Source: Membranipora membranacea (Eukaryota; Bryozoa; Gymnolaemata; Cheilostomatida; Membraniporidae). Taken from it: a stretch of 64,000 nucleotides of DNA. This document shows, piece after piece, positions 49,064 through 60,199 of this stretch. Where the stretch lies: assembly GCA_914767715.1 (NCBI GenBank), contig OU612069.1, positions 12,583,387 to 12,647,386 of the forward strand, read 5' to 3'. Positions within the stretch are counted from its first letter, which is position 1, and every line of letters starts with the position of its first letter. Made by a program: the position numbers and the translations under genes. Below the pieces are notes generated by a model. It was given only the letters and a program-made list of their open reading frames with translations. It was not told where the DNA came from and did no database searches.

Positions 49064-49156
49064 AGTATACCAGTGCAAAACAAACAAGATCAGTCCAGAA
49101 GACGTAAGAAACCTAATCAGAAGGTCAAAGCTGCGTCACAACATAAGAAACAGTAG
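49064..49156 (+). pseudogene. Second copy of the SLX4 terminal exon, open frame
   Basis: A 93-nt block, the same length as SLX4 exon 17 (21,738-21,830), preceded by the same TTATATTGTAG acceptor and ended by TAG. In exon phase 0 it encodes 30 residues. Six differ from the resident exon: C to S at the first position, then C to R, A to N, S to V, V to A and P to H. About 13 nucleotide differences, no indel, no stop. No upstream SLX4 exon accompanies it on this strand, so it is orphaned here. It could become the working exon if the core were inverted. The downstream poly(A) hexamer is AATAAC. Confidence 0.9.
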
Positions 49157-50160
49157 AGACTGTCCAACTCTCAAACCTTCAATAACCGACCAATCTGGGA
49201 TACAATATGCGGCTGCATTTCTTAACCTAGGTAATAATTACAGTAAAAGCATTCCCCATTGGCTCGTTGACCAAGGGGTGGTTTAAAAATTAATTTTGTA
49301 GTATAGACCTAATAACCTGCATGTCCAGGAATCGATTGTATGGTGGACTGTCAGATTAATTGGCAGCGAGTCTATTCCTTTGTAACATACTGCTGCAATA
49401 ATACCGATACCATCTCTTGTCTATGAATTAAATGTTTTTGTATTATATGAAATATATAGAAAATTATGTTCCATAGCTGTGTTTTGGTGTGGAAATTAAT
49501 TGTCTATTATTTGTGGTTAGATGGTTTCATAGTCGCCATAATGATACATTGTGAAATCTCCTTTTGTAATTTTTAATTCTGTCATTTTGCAAAAGTCGGA
49601 ACGCATTATTGAAATCCAGTAAAATACTGAATAAACTTTACGCAAAGTATTTATTGTTGTGGTATAAGACTCTAATCATGAGAAAAGGCATGAGTAGTTT
49701 TATGAGTATGGCTGTGTGCTGGCCTCACCATAAGGGATTATCTAGTTAGATCAGGTTCGATCAAGTTTGCTGAGGGTGGAAAAGCCTCGAAACCGGCGTG
49801 ACAGTAGATGGACTAGTCCAATGATTGTAAATCAGATCAAACTTGATTTGAATAAAGTCAGGTGATAAGGTATGAATCGGAAGTTACAAGGGGTGAAAGC
49901 TACCTACTATTATAAGCCTCTCCTTCCTGTAGTTATTTTGCCAATAGATGAATTCTTACTACTCTAACCAGAATTAAGCCAAACAGTATATTTTAGTTGC
50001 TGCTAATATATGTTTAATCTGTCCAAGAGAAAAGAAGAAGCCTGTATTATTGAATCAGGTTATTTGACACAAGTAAAATCAGAAAAGTTTTAATTATTTA
50101 ATGTTTACTTTGAAGCTTATCGGTATAGGTGAAAGATATAACTATATATAAGTAACTAAG
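49157..50160. other. Right arm, sequence following the orphan exon
   Basis: Diverged counterpart of 21,120-21,737, with insertions. It includes a TAGATCAAG-like element at about 49,757-49,857 (GATCAGGTTCGATCAAG and GATCAAACTTGATTTGA). No gene. Confidence 0.5.
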
Positions 50161-50164
50161 AGTC

Positions 50165-50385
50165 ACAGGCAGCCATGAGTGGTCTAAAGAGTACAGAGTT
50201 GTGATCAGTGAGGTCCTGGTTCGATTCCCAGCACAGGTAGTCATTCCTGCTCACGTGTTTAAAAAGAGGGAACAATTCATTCTAAGTGTGTACAAGTTGG
50301 AGTAAAAGAATATCTGCGCCCCATGCTCCTCGAAAATTACGGGAGTTGTGCCCTCTTTTGACATGAAAGGATACCTAAAAATCCA
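50165..50385 (+). mobile_element. tRNA-derived SINE, family B
   Basis: Mirror of 20,915-21,110. B-box TGGTTCGATTCCC, then GTTTAAAAAGAGGGAACAA and the GAGTTGTGCCCTCTTTTGAC end. A clean mirrored pair. Confidence 0.75.
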
Positions 50386-50918
50386 GCGAGCCAAAAAGAT
50401 AAAAATAGATCGACCTTTATTATAAAGGGCATAAAGACATGAAGCGTGTATATCAATGCTATCAGTTGTATTTTATTTCAATCACGTCGATCTAAATTTA
50501 GCCACTGAGGTACTACATACTTGTCGTTTTTGTTATGCTTACAGTTACAACCACTGGTGCTGAAAACACAGTGAGATTTAAGTGCAAAACATTATCGGTT
50601 CTACTAACAATGTCAACACCTATGCTAAGTTATTTTAACAAGGAACAAAAGGTTCAATATATTAATTTAGGGTTTACATTTATTTAGTTTTTGAAACTGA
50701 ATGTTGTTCCATTATGCTGCTGATTATCGATTGTTTTGAGAATTAATCAGAAGTCAACTAAATAAAAAATCTACAATAGGCAGCGCTAGCAGGTTTGTTA
50801 CTGCTTGCTCAAAGCTTGCACCCAAAAACTGGTCACCTGTTATTCAATAACTTAAATTAAGAAAGTGCCATTCATTTTAAACATCTCAGGTAAGCTTGTT
50901 CTGAATATTTCTTCGCAG

Positions 50919-50990
50919 TGGATTAGCAAAGAAGTTCTAGATATATTCATAACTTACACTTCACTTCTTTTCACCATCCAAAATATCCAG
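50919..50990 (+). other. Exon-like block of array unit, 72 nt
   Basis: CTTCGCAG acceptor, 72 nt, CCAG|GTAAGC donor; mirror of 19,901-19,972 with identical length. Confidence 0.58.
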
Positions 50991-51132
50991 GTAAGCAGTA
51001 GAGTATCTTACTTTATGCTTAATTTTAGAGCATAGAAATGTGTGATGTTTATGTCGGCAGCAGGATCATTAGATAGATTGGATTTGGTTAAACCAGCAAG
51101 TCACTGTGAAAAAAGTAATGTGGGTTAATGCT

Positions 51133-51366
51133 GGTTAAAATCACAAGTCTGTCTCTGTCCGAAGACTGAGAAATACAGTGCCTTAAAGGCGCGGTTGCCA
51201 TATTCGGCGCCCATTTGATCTTAGTTTGCAGGCAGGTCGGAGCACACTCGGGGCGTCAATTGGACCCAGTAGTCAGTAGACTGCAGCGAGATTCGAACCC
51301 AAGACCTCCAATACTTGCACATTATAGGGCAGGCGCTCTAACCAACTGTGCTACCTCCTACTCCTA
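51133..51366 (-). mobile_element. tRNA-derived SINE, family A
   Basis: Mirror of 19,535-19,772. Minus strand TTGGGTTCGAATCTCGCTG and the shared body. Slightly less decayed than the left copy in the A-box region. Confidence 0.88.
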
Positions 51367-51732
51367 CGCCTACTGTAATCGTCCTTTGGTCTTTTTAATT
51401 TATCATTTCCTAATGATCTTATGTACTACCATCTCTCATGTCAATCCAATATAATTCAACCTTATCCAACAATATTCAGATAATATGGTCCTCTTGTCTG
51501 ACGAAGCGAGCACTCTGTTGTACTGGTTTTGTTCTATTTTTTTTGCCCGCAATTGATATCACTAAAAGGCCATTGCTATTCACGGTCAGACGACTGGTGG
51601 GTTGCATTCCCTAATGACCGTCCCAGGCCCAGCACCCTCGGGTGTATATATCTCCCACATCACAAGTTTGTGTACAAGTAGTTATTGCCAACAGTTCTTG
51701 GATTCTTCTTTGTTCAAGTTAGATCCATTTTT

Positions 51733-51793
51733 CCCTCCTTGAATTGCCCCCCTCTACTGACAGTAGACGGGGGCAATTCAAGGAGGGAAAGTT
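51733..51793. repeat. 61-bp hairpin sequence
   Basis: TTTCCCTCCTTGAATTGCCC and GGGCAATTCAAGGAGGGAAA are exact inverted copies around an 18-20-nt loop (GTCTACTGTCAGTAGA region). It sits inside a degraded TAGATCAAG-type element (51,722-51,815). Confidence 0.85.
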
Positions 51794-52394
51794 GATCATA
51801 CTTGATCAGGATTCTTCTTGGTTGGTTCTTTGTATCTAATGCTGACATTGGTCAAACAGTCATTCTTATCATTGCTACTTAATTCTGTGCAGATTAACTG
51901 CATTCCATTCCCATACTAATTATTTATCAGAAGCCATATCAGTCAGTCTAATTACGGATTGTGTCAGCTTGAAATAAACACCCAATCAGTGGCCAGCGAT
52001 GTCCTTTTGTTATGGCTTTGCTGGCCGAGGAGGAGCGTAATTACTGGAGTGTTATGTTTTGAGTTCTAGTTGGAAGCTGCAGATTTTACTTCAGATATTT
52101 CTGTTTTGCAATGGCAACTGCGTCAAAGAACTTTAGTTGTGAGGTCTTAGAGAAATCTGTGTTTGGTATGGACACCATGTTCCCACTCTTCCCAATTATT
52201 GGCTGCCATCATGTAAAGCAAGAGACATCTTTGACTTTTTCTCTTAGTCTCAACTCCTCTGCACACACTGCCATTGTCAGCGGCCGCTATCATTATCGGG
52301 CCTAACACTATGTTTATTTCTTGATTTATGCTCCTTATAGACATATTAAATCAGAGTCAGCACCTTCAGTAGAGCTACAAGAACGGAGAGACAC

Positions 52395-52503
52395 TAGATC
52401 AAGCATGATCCGACTTGCCTGTATATAGGTTTTGAGCCGCCGCCGGCTCACCAGTAGAATGGGAAAGACCGAACTGCGGGCAAATTGGATCAAACTTGAT
52501 CTA
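52395..52503. mobile_element. MITE, TAGATCAAG family, right-arm only
   Basis: The ends TAGATCAAGCATGATCC and GGATCAAACTTGATCTA are inverted. Flanking 9-mers GAGAGACAC and GAGACGCAC match at 7 of 9. The left arm at about 18,580-18,600 runs through the site without the element, so insertion after duplication is likely. Confidence 0.82.
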
Positions 52504-52878
52504 GAGACGCACTACTTTGCTGGGTCTTGATATAACAATTTCGGTGAATGCTGACCTCTTGCTCCGCTATGTTCCTTTCTCTGGTATAAATACACCGAGA
52601 ATATGTATTGAGGCCTGTTTTTTCCCCTTCAAAGCCTAGGCTAAATAATAATAAGAAACAATAGATTGTAACTGAGATTAGCTAAGGTTTGTAAATTGAA
52701 TGCTGGTCATTTAAGGTTTTTATTATAAGGTCCTTCATAGTCAATCATATTTTATTTGGTTAAAACTATTACAATAGCAGGTCTCGCGGCTGACTCTGAA
52801 TTCACGACAAGCTCACATATTTTACATAATAAAATAATTCAATCTCCTGTGAAATTACATTTCTGTCACACATTTTAG

Positions 52879-52987
52879 AAAAGCACTTCTGGACACACGG
52901 TGGTATAATCAAACAGTGGAGAAGCCCTAAACAGACAGCACTCCCTCCCTGTCGTAGCATATTTAGTCTATCTTCCAGTAAATTGAG
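52879..52987 (+). other. Exon-like block of array unit, 109 nt
   Basis: CATTTTAG acceptor, 109 nt, TTGAG|GTAAGT donor. Mirror of 18,115-18,223, same length. Stops in all frames. Confidence 0.6.
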
Positions 52988-53322
52988 GTAAGTAATCCCG
53001 CATCTCACTGTACATCAACCTCTATTTTAAAAACTGGCTAGGAGAGGGTATAAAGGTTGTGAGGGTGGCGGAGGATCGAGGATGGTGATGGGGAGGGGGG
53101 AGAGGGTATATACAAAGTAGGTTAAATGACCAATCTGATTCTTATACATCCATTTGATCACAAGCCTTTCTAAGTCACCTTCCCTCTCTGTCCAATCATA
53201 TGCGATATCTACATATAACTTTTACTATGAGGTGAAGTCATCGGCTGAGCTCTATTCTGAGGCTTTCTATTTTAATGTAAAAATGTCAGGTGCAGCACAA
53301 GACAATCTACCATGCGTAGGAG

Positions 53323-53560
53323 TTGGCTCAGTTGGTTAGAGCGCCGTCCTTTTGCATGCACATTTGAAGGTCGTGGGTTCAAATCCCACTGCAGTCCATT
53401 GACTATTGGGGTTTGGTTGGCCCCCAGGTATGCTCTGACCTGCCTGCAATCAGAGAGCAAATCGGTGCAGATATTGCGGCCTCGCCATTTCGCCAATTTC
53501 GCCGCCCAATCTTCGGGATGTGGCAAGTGATCAGACATCCAATTTTTAATTAATGCTGGA
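53323..53560 (+). mobile_element. tRNA-derived SINE, family A, right-arm only
   Basis: GGAGTTGGCTCAGTTGGTTA and GGGTTCAAATCCC define the pol III head; the body and CCAATCTTCGGGATG tail match the 46,506 copy. The left arm at about 17,500-17,530 lacks it, giving an empty site. Confidence 0.88.
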
Positions 53561-54531
53561 ATTAATCTCTGTGAATGCAATCCTTCTGTCCTGACGGCTG
53601 TCAAAGTTCAAATCATATTATTAGCTTAGATACAGTATTATACCTCTACCTGAGTTTATAGTGATTTTTCAGTTTTTTAGAGACAAAAGAGGCCAATTCA
53701 GATTATTCAGATTGTTCAGATTGTTCAGCATTGATTCTTTTAATTTTCAAGCACAGTTATGTTATATAACATAGTTTAATGTGATTAATCAGGATTCAAT
53801 GGTGTTAAAAATCTACAACAGGCTGTGCTAGCCCCCTCCGGTAGAATAGCAAACCTTATAGAAGATTTTCACATCCTAATCATGATACCTGTACATATTG
53901 TAGAGCGGTATCAGGCTGGACAAAATTTAGGTCCACTTGCCTGCATCCGAAGTTGCTCCCCTTTCACTGGTCACACTACATGCAGTGTGACCAGTGGAAG
54001 GGGAGTGCTTTATGACTATGCATGTTATAAAATGTACGATCAATCACAGGCTTATTTCGATTACCTTCTCCCCTATAGTGTAATCTATCTTCTGATCTTG
54101 TCAGACATTCTCATCTTATTCATCTGATCCAAAAATAAGCCTGATCTCATCCCCCCCCCCCCTCCGATGGGTAACAAAATGGCTCTCGACTCTGTGTGTT
54201 CCAGTAGATGCTAAATCTAAAATATTAAAGTCTGGAGATCTCATGCTACGCTAATGCCGGGTGTACCATAATAACCTCCGATCTAGAGTACTAAATCCTC
54301 TGACCAAATTATGCTGCATGTGGGTTTTTCTAGATGTTTCGATTTGTTAAGGAGTTTGCATATCATGCAAGCTGGAGGGCCGCTCAAACACCTCCGGGGG
54401 AGGGGGGGAGGGGGTCCCTGTTATATGAAAATATAAAGGAAGCACTGATCAACACCTTCTGCTGAGCTGCCAAAATAGAAACACTTCAAAATACATCACT
54501 TTGATAATTGTTAATCAACTAAATTCCATGT

Positions 54532-54715
54532 ATTACGCTGCCCTTGTATTACGCTGCCCTTGTATTACGCTGCCCTTGTATTACGCTGCCCTTGTATTAC
54601 GCTGCCCTTGTATTACGCTGCCCTTGTATTACGCTGCGCTTGTATTACGCTGCCCTTGTATTACGCTGCCCTTGTATTACGCTGTCCTTGTATTACGCTG
54701 CCCTTGTATTACACT
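54532..54715. repeat. 16-bp minisatellite, 11 units plus partial
   Basis: The unit ATTACGCTGCCCTTGT is repeated head to tail from 54,532 to 54,707 with only two single-base variants (one G for C, one T for C), then a diverging partial unit. It appears to be amplified from the CTGCCCTTGTACTAC phrase that occurs once in other array units (for example 55,525 and 61,580). Confidence 0.95.
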
Positions 54716-55439
54716 GGGCAGCTGTATCTAGTAATTTTCAGCAGTGAAAATAAGTACAAAGCCTTGCTTGTTTTCCTTACAATGTCAGAACCTACTCTAA
54801 ATAAGTATATCAAAACAAAGGATTTCAATTCAAAATAGTTAGTTTTCACAATTTGAAAGCTGGTCCATTACGGTTTTGATAATCAACTGTTTTGATAATT
54901 GATATGGTTTATTATTAACCATATTCAAAAGCTGGTCTAGCAGTTGACAGTGTTTGATTTCAAATTAAATCTTCGAAACAAAACTAAAACGACCAGCCAG
55001 TTTCATTTTTGTTGCTTGTTTTAGAGAAGCCATCAATCATACTGCCAAGTAATCTTTATGACTAAGATAGCTCTGATAAATTTGATTAATTTGAAGCCTT
55101 TATTTTACTTGTCTGAGACCTCAAACTCTTGCCCCCTCATGACACCTAGAGATAGTCTGAGCCCCCCAGACTTTTGCAGTCTGATCATTGTAAAACTTCA
55201 TATAGAGTACTGAATTTCAGACCCAATTTTGCTTCATGCGAGTTTATCTAGAAGTATAGATCTATGAACGAGTTGAGAAGCATGAAATTTGGCCGATATA
55301 CCGCTAGGAGGCTCCATATTATATTATGTTCCTATCGCTAGGTTTGGTTAATTCATCTACATTTCTGTCACCCATCTATAGAGTTTCTAATTTGTTGACC
55401 CGATGTCGCTTCACATGGGTTTATCTAGAGATTAAGTTG

Positions 55440-56120
55440 TGCAGGGGATGAGGTTATATGATAATAGTAAACTAGCACAGGTCACCACACTCGATAGAGC
55501 TGCCGATATACCATCAGCGTCAACGCTGCCCTTGTGCTACTCTTGGCTGTTTGAGTCAAAGTTCCATTTCCCTGTTATACATAAATCAAAATCAAATTCA
55601 TAGCCCTCTTCATTATCCATAATAATGTAAGAACCTACGCTACATATATGAGAGTAACAATGGGTTTGAACTCAGATAGCTTAATTTCTCAAATCAAATG
55701 CTGGTCAGTTGATTATGCAATATTCTTTAGTTGATCAGGTTTCTTTTGTTTAAAAAGTTATAATGACTTGTCTAGCATTTAGATTCAAAGCCTTAATTTA
55801 AGAATGTGTTTTTTTACATTTCTCTTTCCATTATAGAAAAGCCGTTCCGAATAACCAAACTGTGAAGATCTCATAACAGACGGCACTTCACACCACGTCA
55901 TATCAGATTTTACCGATCCGCCCAGTATCAGGTATGTGTACCACAACTTAATTTGCATATTATTTTTTAACCAAAAAACATAAAGTATAAGCCAGAAACT
56001 GTTTGAGAGAGGTTAGGAGGGGGAGGGGAGGATTGGCAGGTTTTGTTGCAGCATCAAGCACTTTCCGACTTGTTCATCCAACTATACTTATGATTTTTAA
56101 TTGTACCCTCCAGTATCTTC
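55440..56120 (+). repeat. Array unit, close sister of 61,480-62,050
   Basis: From GTTTATCTAGAGATT through the exon-like block to GCATCAAGCAC the unit aligns with 61,480-62,050 in direct orientation at roughly 85-90% by eye. This is closer than to most other units, so unit duplication continued within the arm. Confidence 0.75.
55837..55931 (+). other. Exon-like block of array unit, 95 nt
   Basis: TTTCTCTTTCCATTATAG is a strong pyrimidine-rich acceptor, and the block ends ATCAG|GTATGT. The mirrored left-arm block is 15,217-15,323. Stops in all frames. Confidence 0.62.
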
Positions 56121-56914
56121 ATGACTGTGCTCGGTCTAATAAGTTTGATTAATCTCAAGCCTATTCATTTTACCTGCTCTCTTATAGTCTAGTTATAGTT
56201 CAATCATATCTAATATTCTATTCTATATAATTCACAGATGTTACTTGTCTGCGCCCCCTTTACTCTTGCTACCCCCCCCCTTCCTGACGCCCCCCCCCTT
56301 GAAATGTAGATTAAGATTAAATCTAATCGACTCTTGGGTATGAAAACCTCTGACTCTACCATCCCTATACAAGTGTGTGGCGGCAGCATTTTTTTGCAGA
56401 TACCCTTATATATTTGGTATGATGGCGTTTGAATCAAAAGAATTTCAATAATTACCAATAACTAAACCTAATGCCCCCCCCCCTTCCGAATCCTCGCTCC
56501 AGTAGCCACAAAATATTAAGGGGACCTCATACTACGCTGATGTCAGGTGTTTCATAATCACTTCCAATCTAGAGTAACTGAATTTTCAGACCCAAAATTA
56601 CTCCATGCAAGTTTGTCTACGCATTTAGTTTTGTAAATGAGTTGAAATACTTGAAAGACAGCTAAAAAAACTCTCAGGGGGTTCCATGTTTCTATCGCTA
56701 GCATTAAAACAGCGAGAATACGTACATTTCTTTTTTTGTTCTCCTAACAATTTCAGAACCTATGCTAAGTACTTTAATGAAACGATAGATCTTAACTCTG
56801 GTTAGCCTAGTTTCATAAATTCAATGCTGGCCCTTTACGGTTTTCAAATGCTTTATTGGTTTTATTGGTTTAGGACAATTACAATAGCAGTTTAGCGGGT
56901 GATTTTGTATGTAC

Positions 56915-58157
56915 CTTTATTCTCTCAAAGGGGTGATTGAGAAATAAAAAAAGCTGGTTTGCCTGCTGTAAAATTGTTAATAAAAATGCTGATGTCTAAA
57001 AGCTGTCAATGATTGCATAAAAACGAGTTGTGGTTTACATTTAATACAAAAATACAAAAAAAAGGTAGAAAATAAACTAAAAGAGTGATTTATTCAAAAT
57101 ACTAATAGCCTGAGATCTAAATCAGTCTCTACGGAGGTTAATGCGGTAGGGTAGATACTTAAATCGACCAGATGGTAGCGTGTCAAAGGAGAGTAGAGGG
57201 TTAGGTGCGTGGGTAGCCACCATTCTCAGGAATTTGATTTTAAATCTGTGTTTTACTGTGTCTGCTAGTTGTGGGAGGGGAGCTTTGGACAGATGAATGT
57301 TTTATAGCATACGGTAGTGAGTTTATCTGATGATCTCATAACAAAAAATTTTTTATTAAATGCAGCTTCTTACGAGCTTTCTTGACAAGATTCCCGGTGT
57401 TTGAGAGGAATTTTACTTTGTCTGTCCTCGTGGTTCCTAGATATTTATTTTCGTCGACTCGTTTGATGATGACACCACAGAGAGATAACTCCTATGGACT
57501 TAGATTATCCCTCGCAATAGATAGGATAAGTTTTTGCTCTTGCTCTTATTTAATATGAGATGGTTATCATTGCACCATTGGTACAGAGTTGTCATCTCTT
57601 GCTGCATAGTTGCAGGTTGGTTTTGGGCTTGTTTTTTGAGAAATAATAGGTCATCAGCATATTTATACAGAAGCATATTGTTATTGGATGGCGCTAGCTG
57701 ATCTAAATCTGATATATTGAGAACAGAACAGGGGAGATGACGCAGCCCTGTGGGCTTCCTGTTGATGTTGTAGCTGATGAATGATGATGTGTTGAGGTTG
57801 GTACTAAGTTTCTGCTGGCGGTTGATGAGAAAGTTAAAGGTCCAGCTAATCAGATTTTGGTGAAGAGATGTTTGTTTGAGCTTCTCGATCATTTTTCTAT
57901 CAGAATTGCTGGGCATATCGTACGTTGAACGCTGATGTAAAGTCAATGAACATACCCCTTACGTAGTCGGTAGCATTAGCGTCAAGGTGTTCTGAGATGG
58001 TGTCAAGCGCTATTATCAGTGCATATTCTGTTGAACGGTGCTGGTGGTAGGCGAACTGGTTGTTGTCAGTTACCAGTGGGCGTAGATGGGTGATGATCAG
58101 CCTTTCGAGACACTTAGCTAGATGGGAGGTCAGGGCAATGGGACAGAAATTTTGTTG
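56915..58157 (-). pseudogene. Non-LTR reverse transcriptase relic, right-arm only
   Basis: The minus strand from 58,130 to 57,500 encodes the middle of a non-LTR RT (CR1/jockey-like): an F-x-P-I-A-L-T entry, F-I-D-F-T-S-A-F for palm motif A, and a catalytic Y-A-D-D. The two open parts overlap near 57,900-57,946 in different frames, so there is at least one frameshift. The first half of pol and the endonuclease are absent (5'-truncated, as usual for these elements). The left arm at about 14,310-14,345 is uninterrupted across the same site, so this copy inserted after duplication. Confidence 0.82.
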
Positions 58158-58470
58158 ATTCAAAGCCTGAAATAAATTATTGCTCATATTTGTTACGCAC
58201 CAAGTTAATTCAATGGCCAGCCAACTTCTTCTCTGTCACCTATTTTTGAAAAGACATCTAGAAAACATCAAACATCAAACCAATGAACTCCCTCATGTCG
58301 ATGTTGATATTGCCTTGGAGTTCTCATCCTAAATTACAGCTATAGTTGGCAGATAAGAGGACATCACTATTAGCAAACAGGTGCAAAATCAAGGATGACA
58401 TGAAAATCTGAAATAAATATCGTTTCGACAGGCCACACCTGCTAGCCCACAGTACCAATAATTTACCAGC

Positions 58471-58489
58471 TACCCCCCCCCCCCCCCCA
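58471..58489. repeat. Poly-C tract
   Basis: A run of about 18 C. One of many long G/C homopolymers in the arms and spacer (also near 17,309, 30,766, 41,240, 44,416 and 54,150). Confidence 0.85.
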
Positions 58490-59122
58490 GGCCTCTTTAG
58501 GATGACAATAAAGTAAATATTGAGTTTTGATGTGCCAGTGAGATGCTAAATATTTTAAAAAGCTGCAGCCTTGTGATCTCGCGTTAAGTTGCTTAGTGTT
58601 TATCTATCGTATAAAACCTACATAACCCCCCTTGCCTCTTTGTTTAATGTTTTGACGACATCCATCTATGGACCGCTATAGAGTTTTTGATTTTTCAACT
58701 CAATGTTGCTTTGCGCTGGTTCATCTAGGTATATTATTGTGCAGGTGATGAGGTTTTATGATCATTAAAAACTAGCATATGTCAGCACCTTTGATAGAGC
58801 CGACGGAATACCATCAAAGCTTCCTTTATACTACCCTGGCTGTTTTAGTCCCAGTTCTTTTTCTCTGATGTAAAAACATTGACAAAAATTTCACAGCCTT
58901 CTGTGTTCTCCAAATGATGTCAGAACCTATGCTAAATGCATTAGAGTAACAATATAATTTTTTCTTAGATTAGCTTGGTTTCTCAAATCAAAAGCAGATC
59001 CATTACGGTGTTGGTTATCATGTGCTTTGTTAAACCATCAGTTACAATAGCGGGTGTAGCAGTTAGATTCAAAGCCTTAATTTAGAAGAATCTTGTTTGT
59101 TAAATTTCTTTTTCCATTATAG

Positions 59123-59228
59123 CAAAACTGTTCCGAATATCTGGGGGTGAAACCAAATTTTGAAGAGCTAATAATAGGCGGCACTTCACGCCACGTAAAT
59201 CAGCCTTTACCGATCCACCCAGCATCAG
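59123..59228 (+). other. Exon-like block of array unit
   Basis: TTTCTTTTTCCATTATAG acceptor, about 106 nt, GCATCAG|GTACCA donor. Same block type as 55,837 and 61,900. Confidence 0.58.
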
Positions 59229-60199
59229 GTACCAGCATATACCAAAACTTTATTATTATGAAAAAAACATGTGATGACTGGAAACTCTTTGAGAGAGGTT
59301 ATGTGGGGATGGGGTGCTGACGGGTTTAGCTGCAGCATCAAGCACTTTCTGACTTGCTCACCAGACTATACTTAGGATCTATTAACTAATTAATGACTAT
59401 GCTAGCTCTTATAAGTTTGAATAATATTAAGCCTTATTATTTTACCAGCTTCCTGCTTCCTTTTGTCTACCTTCAATATTATCTAATATTCTATTCTAAA
59501 TAATTCATGTTACTCGTCTGAGCTGAAGTTATGGATATGAGTCATCATCAACAGAACTTTTTCAGCACTGATACTAATATTGCCTCGGAGTTGTCATCCC
59601 AAATCCCAGCAATGATTTAATTGATTAAATATTAGAGGATATCAATGTTGACAGACATGTGAAAATAGTCATTGCATGAAAACCTGAAATATTGCCTCGA
59701 CAAGCCACATTTGCTAGTCCCGCTCACCTATAGCACCTAATTTACTCAGTGCCATTCAGCCCAATTCGCAACAGCAATAAATTAGATATCAATCTAAAGT
59801 TAACAGAGGGTTCAAAAAATACGAAAAGACTTCTTTGGCAGGAAAATGTATATTTTATTGCATATTATGCAGACTTATAAAAAGTGTTGTGATGGATCTA
59901 TAACTTAAAATTGATGTAAACTTACTTTCAATCCGATCCTTATATTTTGTCAAGACAAAATCAGCTAGCTTGAAGTGGATGGGAAATGCCTAAGTCTCCT
60001 ATTACTTCAAACATATCTAATATTCTTATCCGATTCACAGATCGATGTTACTCGTCTGAGCCCCCAGATGCTTGCCCCCCCCCTTCCCCTCTTCTGATGC
60101 CTCCCTTGGCGCGGAGAGATGTAAATTTAAATGTTGCTCTACGTCAGGGTTCACACATTGAGAACATGTTCATAGCCTTCTTTGTACCCCATTTAATTT

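Noticed and set aside
49047-49286. 79-codon plus-strand open frame as a new gene
   Set aside because: It overlaps the duplicated SLX4 terminal exon in the wrong frame. The homologous frame starts after the acceptor at 49,063 and stops at 49,156.
54501-54838. Three overlapping repetitive open frames (CITLPLYYAALVLR type)
   Set aside because: All are translations of the 16-bp minisatellite, and the frames are open only because the unit lacks stops.
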